Shown here one piece after another: positions 24,801-33,612 of a DNA stretch of 64,000 bases (position 1 is its first letter; each line of letters begins with the position of its first letter). The notes below the pieces were generated by a model that was not told the origin of the DNA, ran no database searches, and saw only the letters and a list, made by a program, of their open reading frames with translations. Source of the DNA: Aricia agestis (taxonomy: Eukaryota; Arthropoda; Insecta; Lepidoptera; Lycaenidae); assembly GCF_905147365.1 (NCBI RefSeq), contig NC_056428.1, positions 29,666,001-29,730,000 on the forward strand, written 5' to 3'. The position numbers and the translations under genes are program-made.

Positions 24801-26271
24801 ATGTAAGATAGGTACTGGGTACCTATCCAATAAGTCTTTATTTAAACTAGAGATCGCCCAGTGTTTGAAATTCGACCTTAGTTTCAATGACATTAGGACT
24901 ACTACCTATATTTTGTAAAAAAATATTGACTTTATCGTATTATATTTTTCAACTATTGTCTCTGGGACTCAGCTGATATCAGACTGGCCGTGTAAGCTTT
25001 GTCTAATAGTATCTAAGATTCAATAAAAAAAACTATAATCCATTTTTAATTTGTCACTTTGTTGTTAAAAGGGCCAATTCACGGCAGGACTGCACGGCAG
25101 TCCTGCATTGAATGGGCCCTTTTACAGACTTCAATCATAAATAAAAGAGTATAATTTGTAATGTATAGGCTTGTCACTCAAAAATCTGTCATTTCTCATG
25201 TGTGTGTGTTGTAGTGTGTGTAATGTTGTTAAAAAAATATATGATAAAAGCATAATTTCAAAATAATAGTAGCTCGATGCACTCCTTCACCATAAAAACT
25301 ATAACTGTGCAAAATTTCATTGACCTACGTTTCCCCATTTTTCGTCAAAAGGGATACAAAGTTTTTGGCTCACATATTAATATATAGATAGATATAAAAA
25401 TTAATAAAGCTGATTATTTATACCAAAAGGCAAATCTTTATAAAAACCCAAAATAAATTTAAGTAATAAAAAGACCAACATATAATAAATCTTTGTTTCA
25501 ATGCTGGAATAATTATTTACTTTATGTAAACGTCAAAGTTGTGTTCCAGTATGCCCTTCCTACACAAATATCTATTAATAGTTAACCTATTTCTGACAAA
25601 ATCAATACTATGATGACCTCAAAGTTTGAGCTACATACAGGCGTGGTCTGAAGGGGGGTCACACAGGAATTGAACCCCCCCCCCCCCCCCAAAATCTAAG
25701 GTCAAATTGAAAACTCTCAAAATCTTGCCCAATAATAAAAGGAAATTTCTAGTAAAGTTATCATATAACAGCAATACTTTTTTTTGTGTGACCCCCTCCA
25801 AAACTTCAGGCTGTGACCGTGCCTGGCTACATATTTAAATTATGCTACTTTATCATAATTTTGTAAAATTATAAATATTAAGGAAAATAAAACAGTCGAG
25901 GTGATGTTTACAAACATAAATATACAAAAAAAACCCTAGACAGAAACACATAAATTTTAATACTGCATAAAGTTGAAAAATCAATTGCAGCTATCCTTGG
26001 AATCCGGTGCAGAGCGCATCCAATCGAGCCCCGGGCTTTACGTTTATAAGTATTATGTATTGATTATTTATTAATAAACTAGGTAAAAACAAAACAAAAT
26101 ACCTTTGGTTTGCTTGTAGTCCGTCCCTCTGAAAAGCGCTGTAACTGTTGAAAAGCAGTCCATAACGCCACCCATCCAAAACATTGTCTTTTTATCACGG
26201 TCATAAACTGGGGACCCCAAGCCATAACGATCTACAGACACATGACCTCCGATGTGTTCATAGGTACCCAT
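9851..26271 (-). CDS. wnd: Dual leucine zipper MAP3K (wallenda/DLK, MAP3K12/13 family), 8 coding exons
   Basis: Exons in order: 26103-26271, 20105-20281, 18650-18848, 17626-17743, 16180-16400, 11192-11329, 10700-10870, 9851-10181. All junctions are GT-AG and all phases agree, giving 507 residues. The start ATG at 26271 has an in-frame TAA 18 bases upstream. The kinase domain spans roughly residues 66-305: glycine loop GCGAQG (74-79), VAVKK with the ATP lysine at 94, HRDLKSPN with the catalytic Asp at 177, DFG at 195-197, APE at 219-221, then the family-typical [18 protein letters not shown]. Exons 6-7 encode the post-kinase linker and the zipper/coiled coil (about 330-400). Family role: cytosolic Ser/Thr MAP3K upstream of MKK4/7-JNK and p38, acting in stress, synapse growth and axon injury. 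The tail after the zipper is only about 105 residues, so this short end may be one isoform. All introns are transposon-loaded. Confidence 0.88.
10593..10680 (-). pseudogene. Partial tandem duplicate of wnd exon 7 (zipper exon)
   Basis: This 88-bp segment repeats the 3' end of wnd exon 7 immediately downstream, including its donor (GCCGA|GTGAGT). It reads [20 protein letters not shown] then EKDIAE, against [20 protein letters not shown] then EKDIAE in the real exon. An acceptor-like CCCCTTTTCAG ends at 10681. The gap to the real exon is 19 bp, too short for an intron. Its phase (it needs one incoming base) does not match exons 6 or 7 (two bases), so splicing it in would shift the frame. Several differences are synonymous (CTC/CTT, GAG/GAA, CAG/CAA, CGG/AGG). 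It is a duplicated pseudo-exon. Confidence 0.75.
11816..11981. mobile_element. hAT-type MITE with intact 8-bp target duplication
   Basis: The termini are CAGTGACGGATTA (left) and its reverse complement (right). They are flanked on both sides by CATTCTTG (11808-11815 and 11982-11989), an exact 8-bp target-site duplication. A CAGTG terminus plus an 8-bp duplication is diagnostic of the hAT superfamily. The 166-bp element has no ORF and sits in wnd intron 5. Confidence 0.9.
12466..13914 (+). pseudogene. LINE reverse transcriptase, main open part
   Basis: The 482 codons hold the RT core: [35 protein letters not shown], the first catalytic Asp in [35 protein letters not shown], and the catalytic box [11 protein letters not shown]. 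The coding frame extends upstream of this ATG to a stop at 12379, so the ATG is not a true start. The frame breaks near 13888-13914, where an indel moves the continuation (beginning near [12 protein letters not shown]) to another frame. It is non-functional as it stands because it lacks the endonuclease and is frameshifted. The YADD box is intact, so the copy is not ancient. Confidence 0.85.
13898..14264 (+). pseudogene. LINE reverse transcriptase C-terminal part, out of frame
   Basis: This continues the same protein after the frameshift. It ends with the motif [19 protein letters not shown] and [11 protein letters not shown], typical of the extreme C-terminus of CR1/Jockey-type RT proteins, and stops at 14264. 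Confidence 0.8.
14945..15125. other. GC-rich island within wnd intron 5
   Basis: The stretch is strongly CpG- and C/G-rich (for example CGTCGCCCCCGGGCCGGGGG and repeated GGCGGGC motifs) inside AT-rich intron sequence. It could be an internal promoter or enhancer of wnd, or the GC-rich core of an old element. No exon or tRNA is evident. Confidence 0.35.
16515..16692 (+). repeat. Short Helitron/MITE-like interspersed repeat
   Basis: This runs from TATATATAAATCTTCTCGTG to CGTTTGCCGGGACAGCTAGT. The GACAGCTAGT end and the AAACGGCTTGACCGATTC body are typical of abundant lepidopteran non-autonomous repeats. It is non-coding and lies in wnd intron 5. Confidence 0.5.
16753..17440 (-). repeat. Interspersed repeat of the AGTGCGAGTTGGACTCG family, reverse copy
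   Basis: The family has a head with GTGCGAG...GACTCGC and AGGGTTCCG, an AT-rich body, a (GACA/GACG)n run and a tail GGTACGGAACCCT. Here it is inverted: the (GTCC/GTCT)n run is at 16790-16835 and the head complement near 17385-17440. Other copies lie at 23276, 31345, 34470, 35620, 42129, 51205 and 57545. Confidence 0.65.
17968..18632. mobile_element. MITE with 48-bp terminal inverted repeats abutting a wnd splice donor
   Basis: The left arm starts TAAGGTGAAGCCAAACGAGC, and the right arm (ending 18632) is its reverse complement with few mismatches. The right end lies 15 bases from the donor GT of wnd exon 3 (18649/18648), so the element makes up nearly all of the exon-3-proximal part of intron 3. 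The interior 18300-18520 is a separate repeat also present at 35724-35945, so the element captured or was hit by another repeat. Confidence 0.8.
18890..19043. mobile_element. Foldback MITE (family copy 1)
   Basis: The inverted ends contain ACGAAACCGTTTTAAGACTC and its complement, and the inner pair is GCGTCCTACTATTACAAACG / ATAGTATGACGCGGC. A second copy lies at 54395-54546, so the family is mobile. It sits in wnd intron 2. Confidence 0.75.
19210..19495 (-). mobile_element. tRNA-derived SINE, copy 1
   Basis: Read in reverse, the head carries a split RNA polymerase III promoter: A-box-like TGACTCAGTTGGTGGGC and B box GGTTCGAATCCCGCC, as in a tRNA. A shared non-tRNA body follows (with GAAAACTTTTTGTTCC, AATACTTTTATAC and ACGTCAGTCTGG). 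Other copies lie at 45165-45296 (truncated) and 57296-57545. The copies and the body show it is a SINE and not a working tRNA gene. Confidence 0.75.
19755..20000. mobile_element. Degenerate MITE-like element in wnd intron 2
   Basis: The ends AAGGGCCTGTCCACA and TGTGGAAGGGCCTT form a short imperfect inverted repeat. The interior is GC-richer, with repeated GACGACG/CGTCGTG motifs. The overlapping frame at 19791-20045 looks random. Assignment is tentative. Confidence 0.35.
20400..21325 (+). mobile_element. RTE-clade LINE 3' remnant
   Basis: Only the C-terminal part of the RTE-type reverse transcriptase and a short 3' tail ending in an AAATAAATAAAA-like run are present. It is inserted in wnd intron 1, antisense to the gene, about 120 bp from exon 2. 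The 5' truncation is typical of target-primed reverse transcription. Confidence 0.8.
20430..21200 (+). pseudogene. RTE-type reverse transcriptase, C-terminal fragment
   Basis: About 250 residues after the catalytic core are readable: [40 protein letters not shown], the [14 protein letters not shown] motif, [19 protein letters not shown], and [20 protein letters not shown]. The catalytic region is absent, so it cannot act. Near residues 36-50 the sequence departs from the expected pattern. An extra segment at 20807-20848 forms a perfect 20-bp inverted pair (see findings). Confidence 0.85.
21655..21890. mobile_element. MITE, GGACCTACGT family copy 1
   Basis: Inverted ends of about 33 bp: AAATTGATTCATAGGCATAT... 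(left) and the complement of ...TGCCTATGAATCAATTT (right). Related elements with the same ends lie at 30405-30550 and 46660-47295. Confidence 0.75.
21904..22067. mobile_element. Foldback MITE with about 58-bp arms
   Basis: The left arm TAACGGCCGTTCCCAATATT... continues through CTATCTCTGGTTTTGCCCTA, and the right arm is its complement with two mismatches near the end. The loop is short and AT-rich. It is directly adjacent to the previous MITE. Confidence 0.85.
22358..22560 (+). repeat. Helitron-like (GTCT)n repeat, truncated copy
   Basis: This opens with the 5' signature TATACTAATATTTTAAATGC and a TCTGTCTGTCTG run. It is cut short, and a second, fuller copy of the same family begins at 22565. 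Confidence 0.55.
22565..23194 (+). mobile_element. Helitron-like (GTCT)n element, near complete
   Basis: The 5' end is TATACTAATATTATAAATGC, followed by a (GTCT)n microsatellite. The 3' end is CGGACGAAGTCGCGGGCAAC followed by AGCTAGT. No terminal inverted repeats are seen and the end is CTAG, both Helitron traits. The class is from memory of lepidopteran families. This copy serves as the uninterrupted reference for the mariner-interrupted copy at 42611-44474. A rearranged piece of the same element continues at 23195-23275. Confidence 0.6.
23276..23640 (+). repeat. Repeat of the AGTGCGAGTTGGACTCG family, truncated
   Basis: The head (GCCAAGTGCGAGTTGGACTC) and the first half of the body are present. 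The (GACA)n run and GGTACGGAACCCT tail are missing. Confidence 0.6.
23900..24209. mobile_element. MITE with TAGCGGAATAGAG termini, copy 1 (uninterrupted)
   Basis: The ends ATAAAGTTAATATATCTAGC GGAATAGAG and their complement at 24180-24209 form about 30-bp inverted repeats. The same element at 59638-60079 is interrupted by another MITE, and a partial copy is at 61555-61655. It carries no ORF and lies in wnd intron 1. Confidence 0.8.
24213..26102. other. Rest of wnd intron 1: noncoding, repeat fragments
   Basis: Apart from the hairpin at 25067 there are only diverged repeat scraps (for example AACAAATCGCCTGATGGGAG at about 24467 and a C-run at 25675-25690). No exon is recognised. Confidence 0.4.
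25067..25125. repeat. Short palindromic hairpin
   Basis: The arms include GCAGGACTGC/GCAGTCCTGC and AAAAGGGCC/GGGCCCTTTT around a 3-base centre. It is a small foldback remnant in wnd intron 1. Confidence 0.6.
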
Positions 26272-26877
26272 GATGTTCGTATTATTTTACTCTTATTTCA
26301 ATTATTGTCCATTTGGAGCCAATAAATTTTACACAGATTCACAATTTAAACTGGCTGCAGACATGCCACCAACATAAGCACCAGCCCGCACAGTTGTTAT
26401 AACTTAATTTATAGGAAAATTATTGTGAAAACTGATCAATGAAATGGACTGGCTGCCAAGCTCGAGTGCTTTTTTGGACATAGAGAGGACATAGAGTATA
26501 GACAAAAAGAATGAACGAATTTTAGTGAACGAATATTCAAAACGGCAACACTAAATTTTCCTCTTCTTCCTCTATTTTTAAAAGCCTCTCCGATGAAAAT
26601 AGCCTTGTATCGTGATTCATGAATCATGATTCAATAAATAATAGTTAATACAACAATCCATCAAGTCCCATACGGTCACCGGTGACCGAGACACAATACA
26701 AATTCTATTGTGCCTCGTTTTTCCAGGATCGACGGGATATAATAATATAATGATGAACGCAAAGGTATAATAAAGTGCTTCAGCCTACAAGGCTTTAGGG
26801 CCAACGCTAAAACCTACGAGGCCGCACGCTCGCGTGTGTATAAATAAAGAATTGTATCGAGGGCAGCGCAAGCACGT

Positions 26878-27160
26878 ATGGGCGTACCCAGGTTCTGGGC
26901 CAGGGGGGGCAAATTACCCAGGTTCTTGCAAATTACGCAGATTCTGGGCCAGGGGGGGGGAGGGGCAAATCAGATTTTTCATAAGCTAGGTCTTTATAAA
27001 GAATAAAAAATTAATAATTTTTAGTTGTAAAAATATTGTAAATTGCAAACAAATGGCAAAAATTCGTTTTATTATTTTTAATTTTTATAAATGAAAGTTA
27101 TACTAGGTAATATACTTAGTAGGGACATCAACATGATGGGACTACGACTACTAAATTAGG
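26878..27160. repeat. TACCCAGGTTCTGGGCC repeat, copy 1
   Basis: Three partial tandem units of CCCAGGTTCTGGGCCAGGGG are followed by a body containing AGTAGGGACATCAACATGAT. An inverted copy lies at 34935-35252 with the same tandem units at the opposite end. Confidence 0.6.
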
Positions 27161-27990
27161 ACAAGTGGAATCAGAAGCTTCTATAGTCTTCAAGGGCGGA
27201 CGCCGGACGGAAGGCCGTGCACAAGTGCAGGGAAGTGATGCAATATCCAGAAACGTGCTATTTTGAGTTCCCTCCAAAACTCCATCGAAAGTTTCAGTAA
27301 AGCGGCTACCACTTTACTGAATCGACCGACTTGACTTCTTCACTGTATTGAATTTTACTAAGACTTTGACTAGACTTTAGACCTGACAATATAGAAAAAC
27401 GCTGCTGAAAATTGTAATATTAGAATATTGTTTTCCCGCCTTAATATACTCGACGCTGGCCATGACTAAATAGCCGAGTGCCATAAGAAGAACAAAAAGT
27501 TGTCATATTTTGTCAATGTACAAGTTTCGAGTTTCGTGCATTGACTTTTATAAGCGGACTCGGCATAATGGTATCTAGCAAATCAAAATACTGTGGCCGG
27601 TCCGCCATTTTATGTTCCGGTTCTCCGAGGTACATAAACTGTCAAAGTGTCGTATTATAGGGATGTCGAAATTGAAAGAAAATATCGATATATCAATACA
27701 TCGATATTTGAAAAAATATCAATATCGGTCTCGATATATCGCGAAAAAAATAGGCACTTGAAATATTCACAAAATACTCAGTTGTATACATACTTTAATA
27801 ATAATAATAATTGATGGTAAAATTAAAATAAACCGTAAACACTTCGTGCGCGAGTACAACTAGTATTTGTCCAATTTTTTGGTAATTTTTGCCCGATATC
27901 AATAATGGCAACTTAAATAATAATTAATAAACTTAAAATAAATTAAATAGTTTAATAAAATTAAGGAGGCTCCTATATAAAAAAAACCAT

Positions 27991-28044
27991 ATTTGCCTAT
28001 TTTGTCTCTATGTACTATAATACATAGAGACAAAATAGGCAAAA
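27991..28044. repeat. Perfect short palindrome
   Basis: The left arm 27991-28014 (ATTTGCCTATTTTGTCTCTA...) and right arm 28021-28044 are reverse complements around a 6-base loop. No function is evident. Confidence 0.8.
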
Positions 28045-28709
28045 ATTATATATTTTTTATATAATATTCAAAAAAACATTTTTGATATCAATATAATATA
28101 TAATATAACAGGACGCTCACTTATAACATGTTAGTTTATCGATGTCCTCGACAAATATCAACCGAGTGTCCCATCACTACAGACCGCCATGTTTAGTTCT
28201 TGGCAATATGGCGCCGGCTGACACTGTTTTGTAGTTATGTCGCCTCCATCTGTTTCCTTATTCATTGGTTTCGTGTCATGTTGGTGTCATCAGTCCATTG
28301 ACTTTGCATCAGTCATCAGTGTTGTATAAGTTACCGATTTATCGGTAGATCTCCCGATTTTGGCAAACAAATACCGATAAAACGATTTTAGGGTATAATC
28401 TCCCGATTTACTCAATCTTAGAACATTAAACTTAATTTATATTCATTTTGTAGTTTGTAACACCAAATTTAACATTTTTATTATTATTATATTATTCCCC
28501 AAGGGGCAAGGCATTAGATTGGCCTTTCAATAAACAAGCAAATTTAGGCTGTAATTCATACCCACTAAAGTAGAATATTATTGCAGGGGAATATATTTTT
28601 TAAATACGTCGACATGAATGCGACAGGTTTCAATTTTCATTTTTCAATTTTTCATTTTCTAATCATTCGTCCGATACGCAACTTCCCATATTGTATTAAC
28701 GCAAATCAA

Positions 28710-28910
28710 ATGTCTAGTTCAGACCCAGACAGTGATTTTCCAACCACTAGTAGTGGTACGTTCGAAACAAAAAGAAAAAGATATAGTACAAAAATATAAA
28801 AAAAGAGTGGGAAACGCCCGGAGTTTGCTGGGTGGTTACAGGCAAGCAGTAATATTAAAGATGCAAACTACGCCTATTGTCTAAGCTGCAAGAAGGAGGC
28901 TAATGATTAA
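28710..28910 (+). pseudogene. Degenerate fragment of a hAT-associated / BED-like zinc-finger protein
   Basis: One frame gives SSSDPDSDFPTTSSGTFETK plus a basic run. After indels, another frame gives RPEFAGWLQASSNIKDANYA followed by YCLSCKKEAND and a stop. The order acidic-serine head, basic stretch, EFAGWL and CLSCKKE is familiar from N-terminal domains of hAT-related insect proteins (recalled, not searched). Frame changes show it is dead. The neighbouring TCTCCCGATTT repeats may be the rest of the element. Confidence 0.45.
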
Positions 28911-29380
28911 TAACTTTAACACGTGTTATAATTTGATTTATTTAGGCAGCAATCTCCCTATTTCTCCCGATTTTTAGTTGGTAGCAATCTCCCTATTTCT
29001 CACGATTTTTAGTTGGTAGCAACACCGATTTCATAAATGTCATTTCTGCAACACTGTCAGCCTCCGCCAGGAGTATATAATATGTGTTCTGTGAGTGTCA
29101 GTCACAAATTTATACTAGTAATCTGTGGTCAGTGATCAGTCATATCCAAAGAGAATGTGAAATGTCATATACTACGTAACAGTCATATTGTAATTCGTCA
29201 ATCTTGCGGCTTACGCTCTAAGTTAAATATTTACTTAGGTGTAAAGTCCTAATTTACAATCAAATGTTATTTAATACGTGAGCCGTGACATTGTGCTTTT
29301 GTAACTTGCATTGTAGATACGCTACAATTATAACTATATTGATAAGACATAACTTACTGATAACATAGAAAAATAACACA

Positions 29381-30370
29381 ATGGATAAAAATACTTCTCT
29401 TTCGGGATTGTTATCCTTGTACAAGAAATGGGTTATTAGTAATCCAGGAGTCGTAACCGACGTTGAAACTGTAGCAACATGGTCGTCTTACTTCGTTGCG
29501 GGAAAAATAAACAAGTCACCAATAGTTTCTGAACTAGTATATTCGCTGTCTAAACTAGTATCTCTTTTTAATGATAAATTAATAAGAGAAGCATATGGCA
29601 ATGATATTCAGAATTACGGTCTTAAAGAACAAATCGAGCTATGGCTCACAATTATTCACTACTGTGAGGTTTTTGTGGAACTGGCAGTGAAAAATAGATG
29701 GGGAATCAAGGGTAAGTGGACTGCAGCCACATTATTGCAATTATTCAAATGTTCATCAGCATTGATACTGCTTTATAGATTCAAAGAAATTCCTATAACA
29801 CACCCACCAATTCCTGTACTCCAAAGGAAGAAATTTATTGATGGAAAAGACATAGAAGAAAATTCCAGTAGCTTCATTACATTAAAAAGGTCAGGCAGAA
29901 TAATGAGACGAGTAGATGGAGCACCCCCTGTCGCCTTGCGAGACTGGCAGCCTGTGAAAATTTTAGACGACAAAACCAACACAACTATACAAGAGAAAGA
30001 TTTATTACATGCAGAATTGCTCCACATTATAAAACCCTTGATTCACCTTGCAGCAATGAAAGCTTTTGGAACAAAAGCTTGGAAACAATGGATGGTAGCT
30101 TTAGCTATTGATGTTGCTAGTTTTAAGTTATATAACCGTCACCTTAAGGAGCTGTCTTATGAACAGAGGCTTGAAATAAGTAGAAGAAAGTTGGGTTTAG
30201 TCTTATATCTACTCAGGAGCCCAATGTACAATGGGTATTCAAAGAATGTATTGGAAGGTTTACTTACAACCGCATCTAATAGAATTCCACTTATGTCTCT
30301 TATATGTGGACCAATAATCCAGTATCTTAATCACTGGCAAGATATTTACTTTTACATGTGGGCTTCATAA
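29381..30370 (+). CDS. Pex16: Peroxisomal membrane protein PEX16
   Basis: This is a single uninterrupted frame of 329 residues, close to the usual length of animal PEX16 (about 330-340). Diagnostic stretches are SELVYSLSKLVSLFNDKLIR (about 45-65), the WLTIIHYCEVFVELAVKNRW segment (about 87-107), the RSGRIMRR basic patch, the HIIKPLIHLAAMKAFG region, LGLVLYLLRSPMYNGYS, and the C-terminal NHWQDIYFYMW. PEX16 is an integral peroxisome/ER membrane protein that, with PEX3 and PEX19, recruits and inserts peroxisomal membrane proteins. No intron is needed: the start follows AACACA and there are no internal breaks. It runs divergently from wnd. Family assignment is firm from conserved order; single-exon structure is directly seen. 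Confidence 0.93.
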   Translation: MDKNTSLSGLLSLYKKWVISNPGVVTDVETVATWSSYFVAGKINKSPIVSELVYSLSKLVSLFNDKLIREAYGNDIQNYGLKEQIELWLTIIHYCEVFVELAVKNRWGIKGKWTAATLLQLFKCSSALILLYRFKEIPITHPPIPVLQRKKFIDGKDIEENSSSFITLKRSGRIMRRVDGAPPVALRDWQPVKILDDKTNTTIQEKDLLHAELLHIIKPLIHLAAMKAFGTKAWKQWMVALAIDVASFKLYNRHLKELSYEQRLEISRRKLGLVLYLLRSPMYNGYSKNVLEGLLTTASNRIPLMSLICGPIIQYLNHWQDIYFYMWAS

Positions 30371-30404
30371 TGTGTTTTGATTTATGTACTATCAAAGAAG
30401 TTAA

Positions 30405-30550
30405 CCCCTAGGCAGATGGGGGACCTAAGTAATTTGGTCGCGTTACGTCAAACCCATCCGACCGATCACAGCTAACATTGAATTGACATACGCCAACCAC
30501 AAGACGTAGGTCCGTCAACTGCCTTGGAATCAATTTCCTCGATGGTACTA
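30405..30550. mobile_element. MITE, GGACCTACGT family copy 2, in the Pex16 3' UTR
   Basis: The ends are TAGGCAGATGGGGGACCTAA (left) and ACGTAGGTCCGTCAACTGCC (right, inverted). It is the same family as 21655-21890. It begins about 35 bases after the Pex16 stop codon, so it is probably transcribed as part of the 3' UTR. Confidence 0.7.
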
Positions 30551-30912
30551 TTTTTTGTAATAATTATTTTAAAGTTTTTAAACTTAAAAGTAATTTTGAA
30601 AGAATGGTGCCTAGAATTTTAATCTCTAGGTCATATCATAGCCCTACAGTGAAACTAATGCAAATTCTTTTCTGACTTAAGTTTTTTTTATGGAAATGAT
30701 TATCAAGAATTTATGCCAAAATAATATGTTGTCTTTATAAGTTTTGTAGTAATAATGTCATTTTTTTATGAAGTGAATATGAATATAATTATATAACAAA
30801 TAGAAAATGCGACATTCAATTAATGTTTGTTTTTATGCTTAGGGCTAAATAATTATGTTAAAATGGGATGTCATGTATATATATATTTTTATATTTTGGT
30901 TACTAATTAGAC

Positions 30913-30918
30913 AATAAA
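30913..30918 (+). terminator. Polyadenylation signal for Pex16
   Basis: AATAAA is followed by a T-rich stretch (TTGCTTTGTTTTTTATTG) within 30 bases, about 540 bases past the stop codon. The intervening 3' UTR contains the MITE at 30405-30550. Confidence 0.6.
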
Positions 30919-31344
30919 ATATTATAAAGTTGCTTTGTTTTTTATTGTCGTTATGTCTGACTCCATTTGCATCTATCATTATATTATGGTAATTAGCAGC
31001 TGACGAGCCAATAGCCCACTTATTTCTAGGATATAATATAAGCTACGAATAATAAAAACTAATATAATAAATGAGTCCTCCACCAACAACCTTCGGAAAT
31101 GTTGAAAGCTTGAAAGAAAAAACAACATTTTGGATTTGCATTTTTAATATATTCAAATAAGCATGATGAAGAAATTAACTTTTTTGTACATCTGTACCTT
31201 AAATAAAATCTACACTCTACAGAGAACACTTTACATAATATTTTATAATTATATTGTATAGTAACATATTACTTGGGTATATTGAAGATCTCATACAGGA
31301 TAAAAATTATATTAATACTGTGCATCGTAATTTTTAAAAAAAAA

Positions 31345-31975
31345 ACCAGCCAAGTGTGAGTTCCGCAGCAGCAATAAGGTTTATTTTTATGAAATTATGA
31401 GGTTTTTGATTTATTTTCATATTTCAGTTGATTTAATGAAAGTTAAATTAAGGTTTACCATTTATGAACATAAAAAAACTACTTGCTAGATCTCGTTCGA
31501 ACCAATTTTCGTTGGTAGTTTTTATAGTATTGTACATAATATATATTTTTTAGAGTTATCATGCCGCTACTTTAGAAGTTAGATGGGGGGGGGGGACACA
31601 CATTATACCACTTTGGAAGAGTGTCTCTCGCAAACTATTCAGGTTAGAAAAAAATTATATTAGAAACCTCAATATGATTTTTGAAGACCTATCCATAGAT
31701 ACCCCACACGCATATATTAGATGAAAAAAAAAATTTTGTTTCAGTTGTATCTATGGGGATTGGGGACCCCTAAAAATTTTAATATTTTTTCCATTTTTGT
31801 ATTTAAATCTTAAAGTGGTTCACAGACTACATCTACTTACCAAGTTTCAATAGTATAGCTCTTATAGTTTCGGAGAAAAGTGGCTATGACATACGGACGG
31901 ACAGACAGACACACAGACAGACATGACGAATCTATAAGGGTTCCGTTTTTTGCCATTTGGCTACGGAACCCTAAA
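31345..31975 (+). repeat. Repeat of the AGTGCGAGTTGGACTCG family, near complete
   Basis: Head CCAGCCAAGTGTGAG, body, a G-run at about 31585, (GACA)n at 31895-31925, tail GGCTACGGAACCCTAAAA. It is the best reference for the copy split in two at 42129 and 46045. Confidence 0.7.
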
Positions 31976-32006
31976 AAAGTACCATTACTTTGTGTGAAGC
32001 TGCACT

Positions 32007-32166
32007 TAGGCCCGTATAAATAGTCAGTACTCAAGATGCATCTCGGTCTCAAGACTCGGTTCAGGCTCTGTGATTTGTTGGCTGTCAAAATTTGGACCAA
32101 TCACAGAGCCGAACCGTGTCTTGAGACCGTGATGCATCTTGAGTACTGACTATTTATACCGGCCTT
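32007..32166. mobile_element. Foldback MITE with long arms
   Basis: The left arm TAGGCCCGTATAAATAGTCA... and the right arm ...TGACTATTTATACCGGCCTTA are complementary over about 60 bp, including GTCTCAAGAC and CAGGCTCTGTGATT. The loop is about 25 bp. Confidence 0.85.
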
Positions 32167-32349
32167 AGTATTTAGTACTGGTAACTTGAATACGTATACG
32201 TGTTTTAGCAACTAAGTGATAACCAGCTAATTCAAATTATCAAATAGTGACGAGGCCGCGGCCGAAAATCAACATGCCTATGAATTTGTTAAGCACACAC
32301 GTTACATACATTCGATATCTAAGATCTCTCGTGTTTTGTTTATTGATTA

Positions 32350-33091
32350 AGGGCTCCCGAGACGGTCAAACGGTTTGATTCAAACACGTAAATTTTAGTT
32401 TGACTCAAACCATTTTGATCATTTACAAAGCTAATATTTTGAACGCAAACATTTACGTGTTTGAAGCTCGTTTGATGAAATTTCAAATTTTTGTTGTGTT
32501 TGACGCGCCGTTTGATCGTGTTTGAACAAACTCGGCAGTTTAGTACCGTACTGGGTTTTGAAGTTTGAGAGCATCTTGTCTACATCACAATTCACACACG
32601 TCTAATTATGGCGGCGCGGCGTACCGAACCAAAAGCGCAATGCCGTTTGACAACCGTTCAAATCGACATCAAACGGTTCCATCAAACACGTAAGTAGACA
32701 GAATTATAGAGTAAGCAGACTTAGAACTGATGTTGAAATTTTTAAATTTGACGTATTACGACGAAAATAGTCGCTAGGGTTGTTAACTTGTTACCTACGA
32801 ATTAAAAAATTCGAAAAAAACTATGACATATTCGCTGGACGTGTTCCTCTTTGGTCGTATTGTTGTTTGTGTTTTTGGATTAAAATTGTCAGAATCCAAT
32901 TTTGAAATCTTTATTTTAAATATTAAAAAATAAATTATATCAGCCAGCGCGAGGCACATTCCGTTCATAATCCTAGTGAAACCCGACGAATTTGACAGAT
33001 ATTGAAACCTGTCCGTTTCTTTGCAGTCGAACTACTGGTGAGTGGTGACGTAAGGTTTGAATCAAACCGTTTAATCGTCTCGGGGGCCCTT
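32350..33091. mobile_element. MITE with AGGGCTCCCGAGACGGTC ends, interrupted by a second repeat
   Basis: The terminal inverted repeats of about 30 bp are AGGGCTCCCGAGACGGTCAA and the complement of GTTTAATCGTCTCGGGGGCC. The interior from about 32700 to 33045 is a separate repeat, copies of which flank the nest at 42391-45605. The CAAACACGTAAATTT-type subrepeats add internal symmetry. Confidence 0.7.
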
Positions 33092-33127
33092 TACAATGTA
33101 TTAAAATACCTACTTACCGTAGATATG

Positions 33128-33241
33128 CCGGGGCCACACTGACGAGAAATCCATTATTTATTGCGATAATGCTATTTAACTGTTATAGCATTATCGTAAT
33201 AAATAATAATTAATGGATTTATCATTAGTGTGGCCCCAGCA
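33128..33241. mobile_element. Short foldback MITE
   Basis: GGGGCCACACTGACGAGAAA... and its complement ...TTAGTGTGGCCCC form arms of about 50 bp with an inner pair GCGATAATGCTA/TAGCATTATCGT. Confidence 0.8.
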
Positions 33242-33541
33242 TTACAGCCTACAGGCTACAGAAAATAATGAAAATAAATTTCGCCTACCTACATAAAAGT
33301 AAGTAATATTATATTTCCCTAACTATTGTCCAACTATTGTGAGTAATAGTTGTTTCTATAACTTGAAACTTCGCAAGTTTCAGTAACTTATTAATTATTA
33401 TACGATAGATATGATCTCAAAGACAATCTAGAATTTTCCTAGCGACGCCATAATGAACTTTAGCGTTTTAGCGGGAAATTTTAAAACGAAATTCAGTAAG
33501 TGGTTTTTTAAATTAAAATAAGAATGTATTCTTTTTTATAT

Positions 33542-33612
33542 ATATTTTAGATGTAATAAAACACCCAGTATATTTATTTTACATCTGTAAAATATATATA
33601 CTGGGTGTAACA
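33542..33612. repeat. Small inverted repeat
   Basis: AAAACACCCAGTATATTTA and ATATATACTGGGTGT pair around an AT-rich centre. Confidence 0.55.

Larger units (their letters stand above)
26272..28700. other. wnd / Pex16 divergent interval, left part
   Basis: Mainly noncoding. It must contain the wnd promoter and 5' UTR, but no defined signal stands out. It holds a reversed repeat scrap at 26640-26720, the GGCCCAGAACCTGGG-type repeat at 26878-27160, a region of repeated ATCGATAT motifs (27670-27740) suggestive of a hAT-like MITE end, and the palindrome at 27991. Confidence 0.4.
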
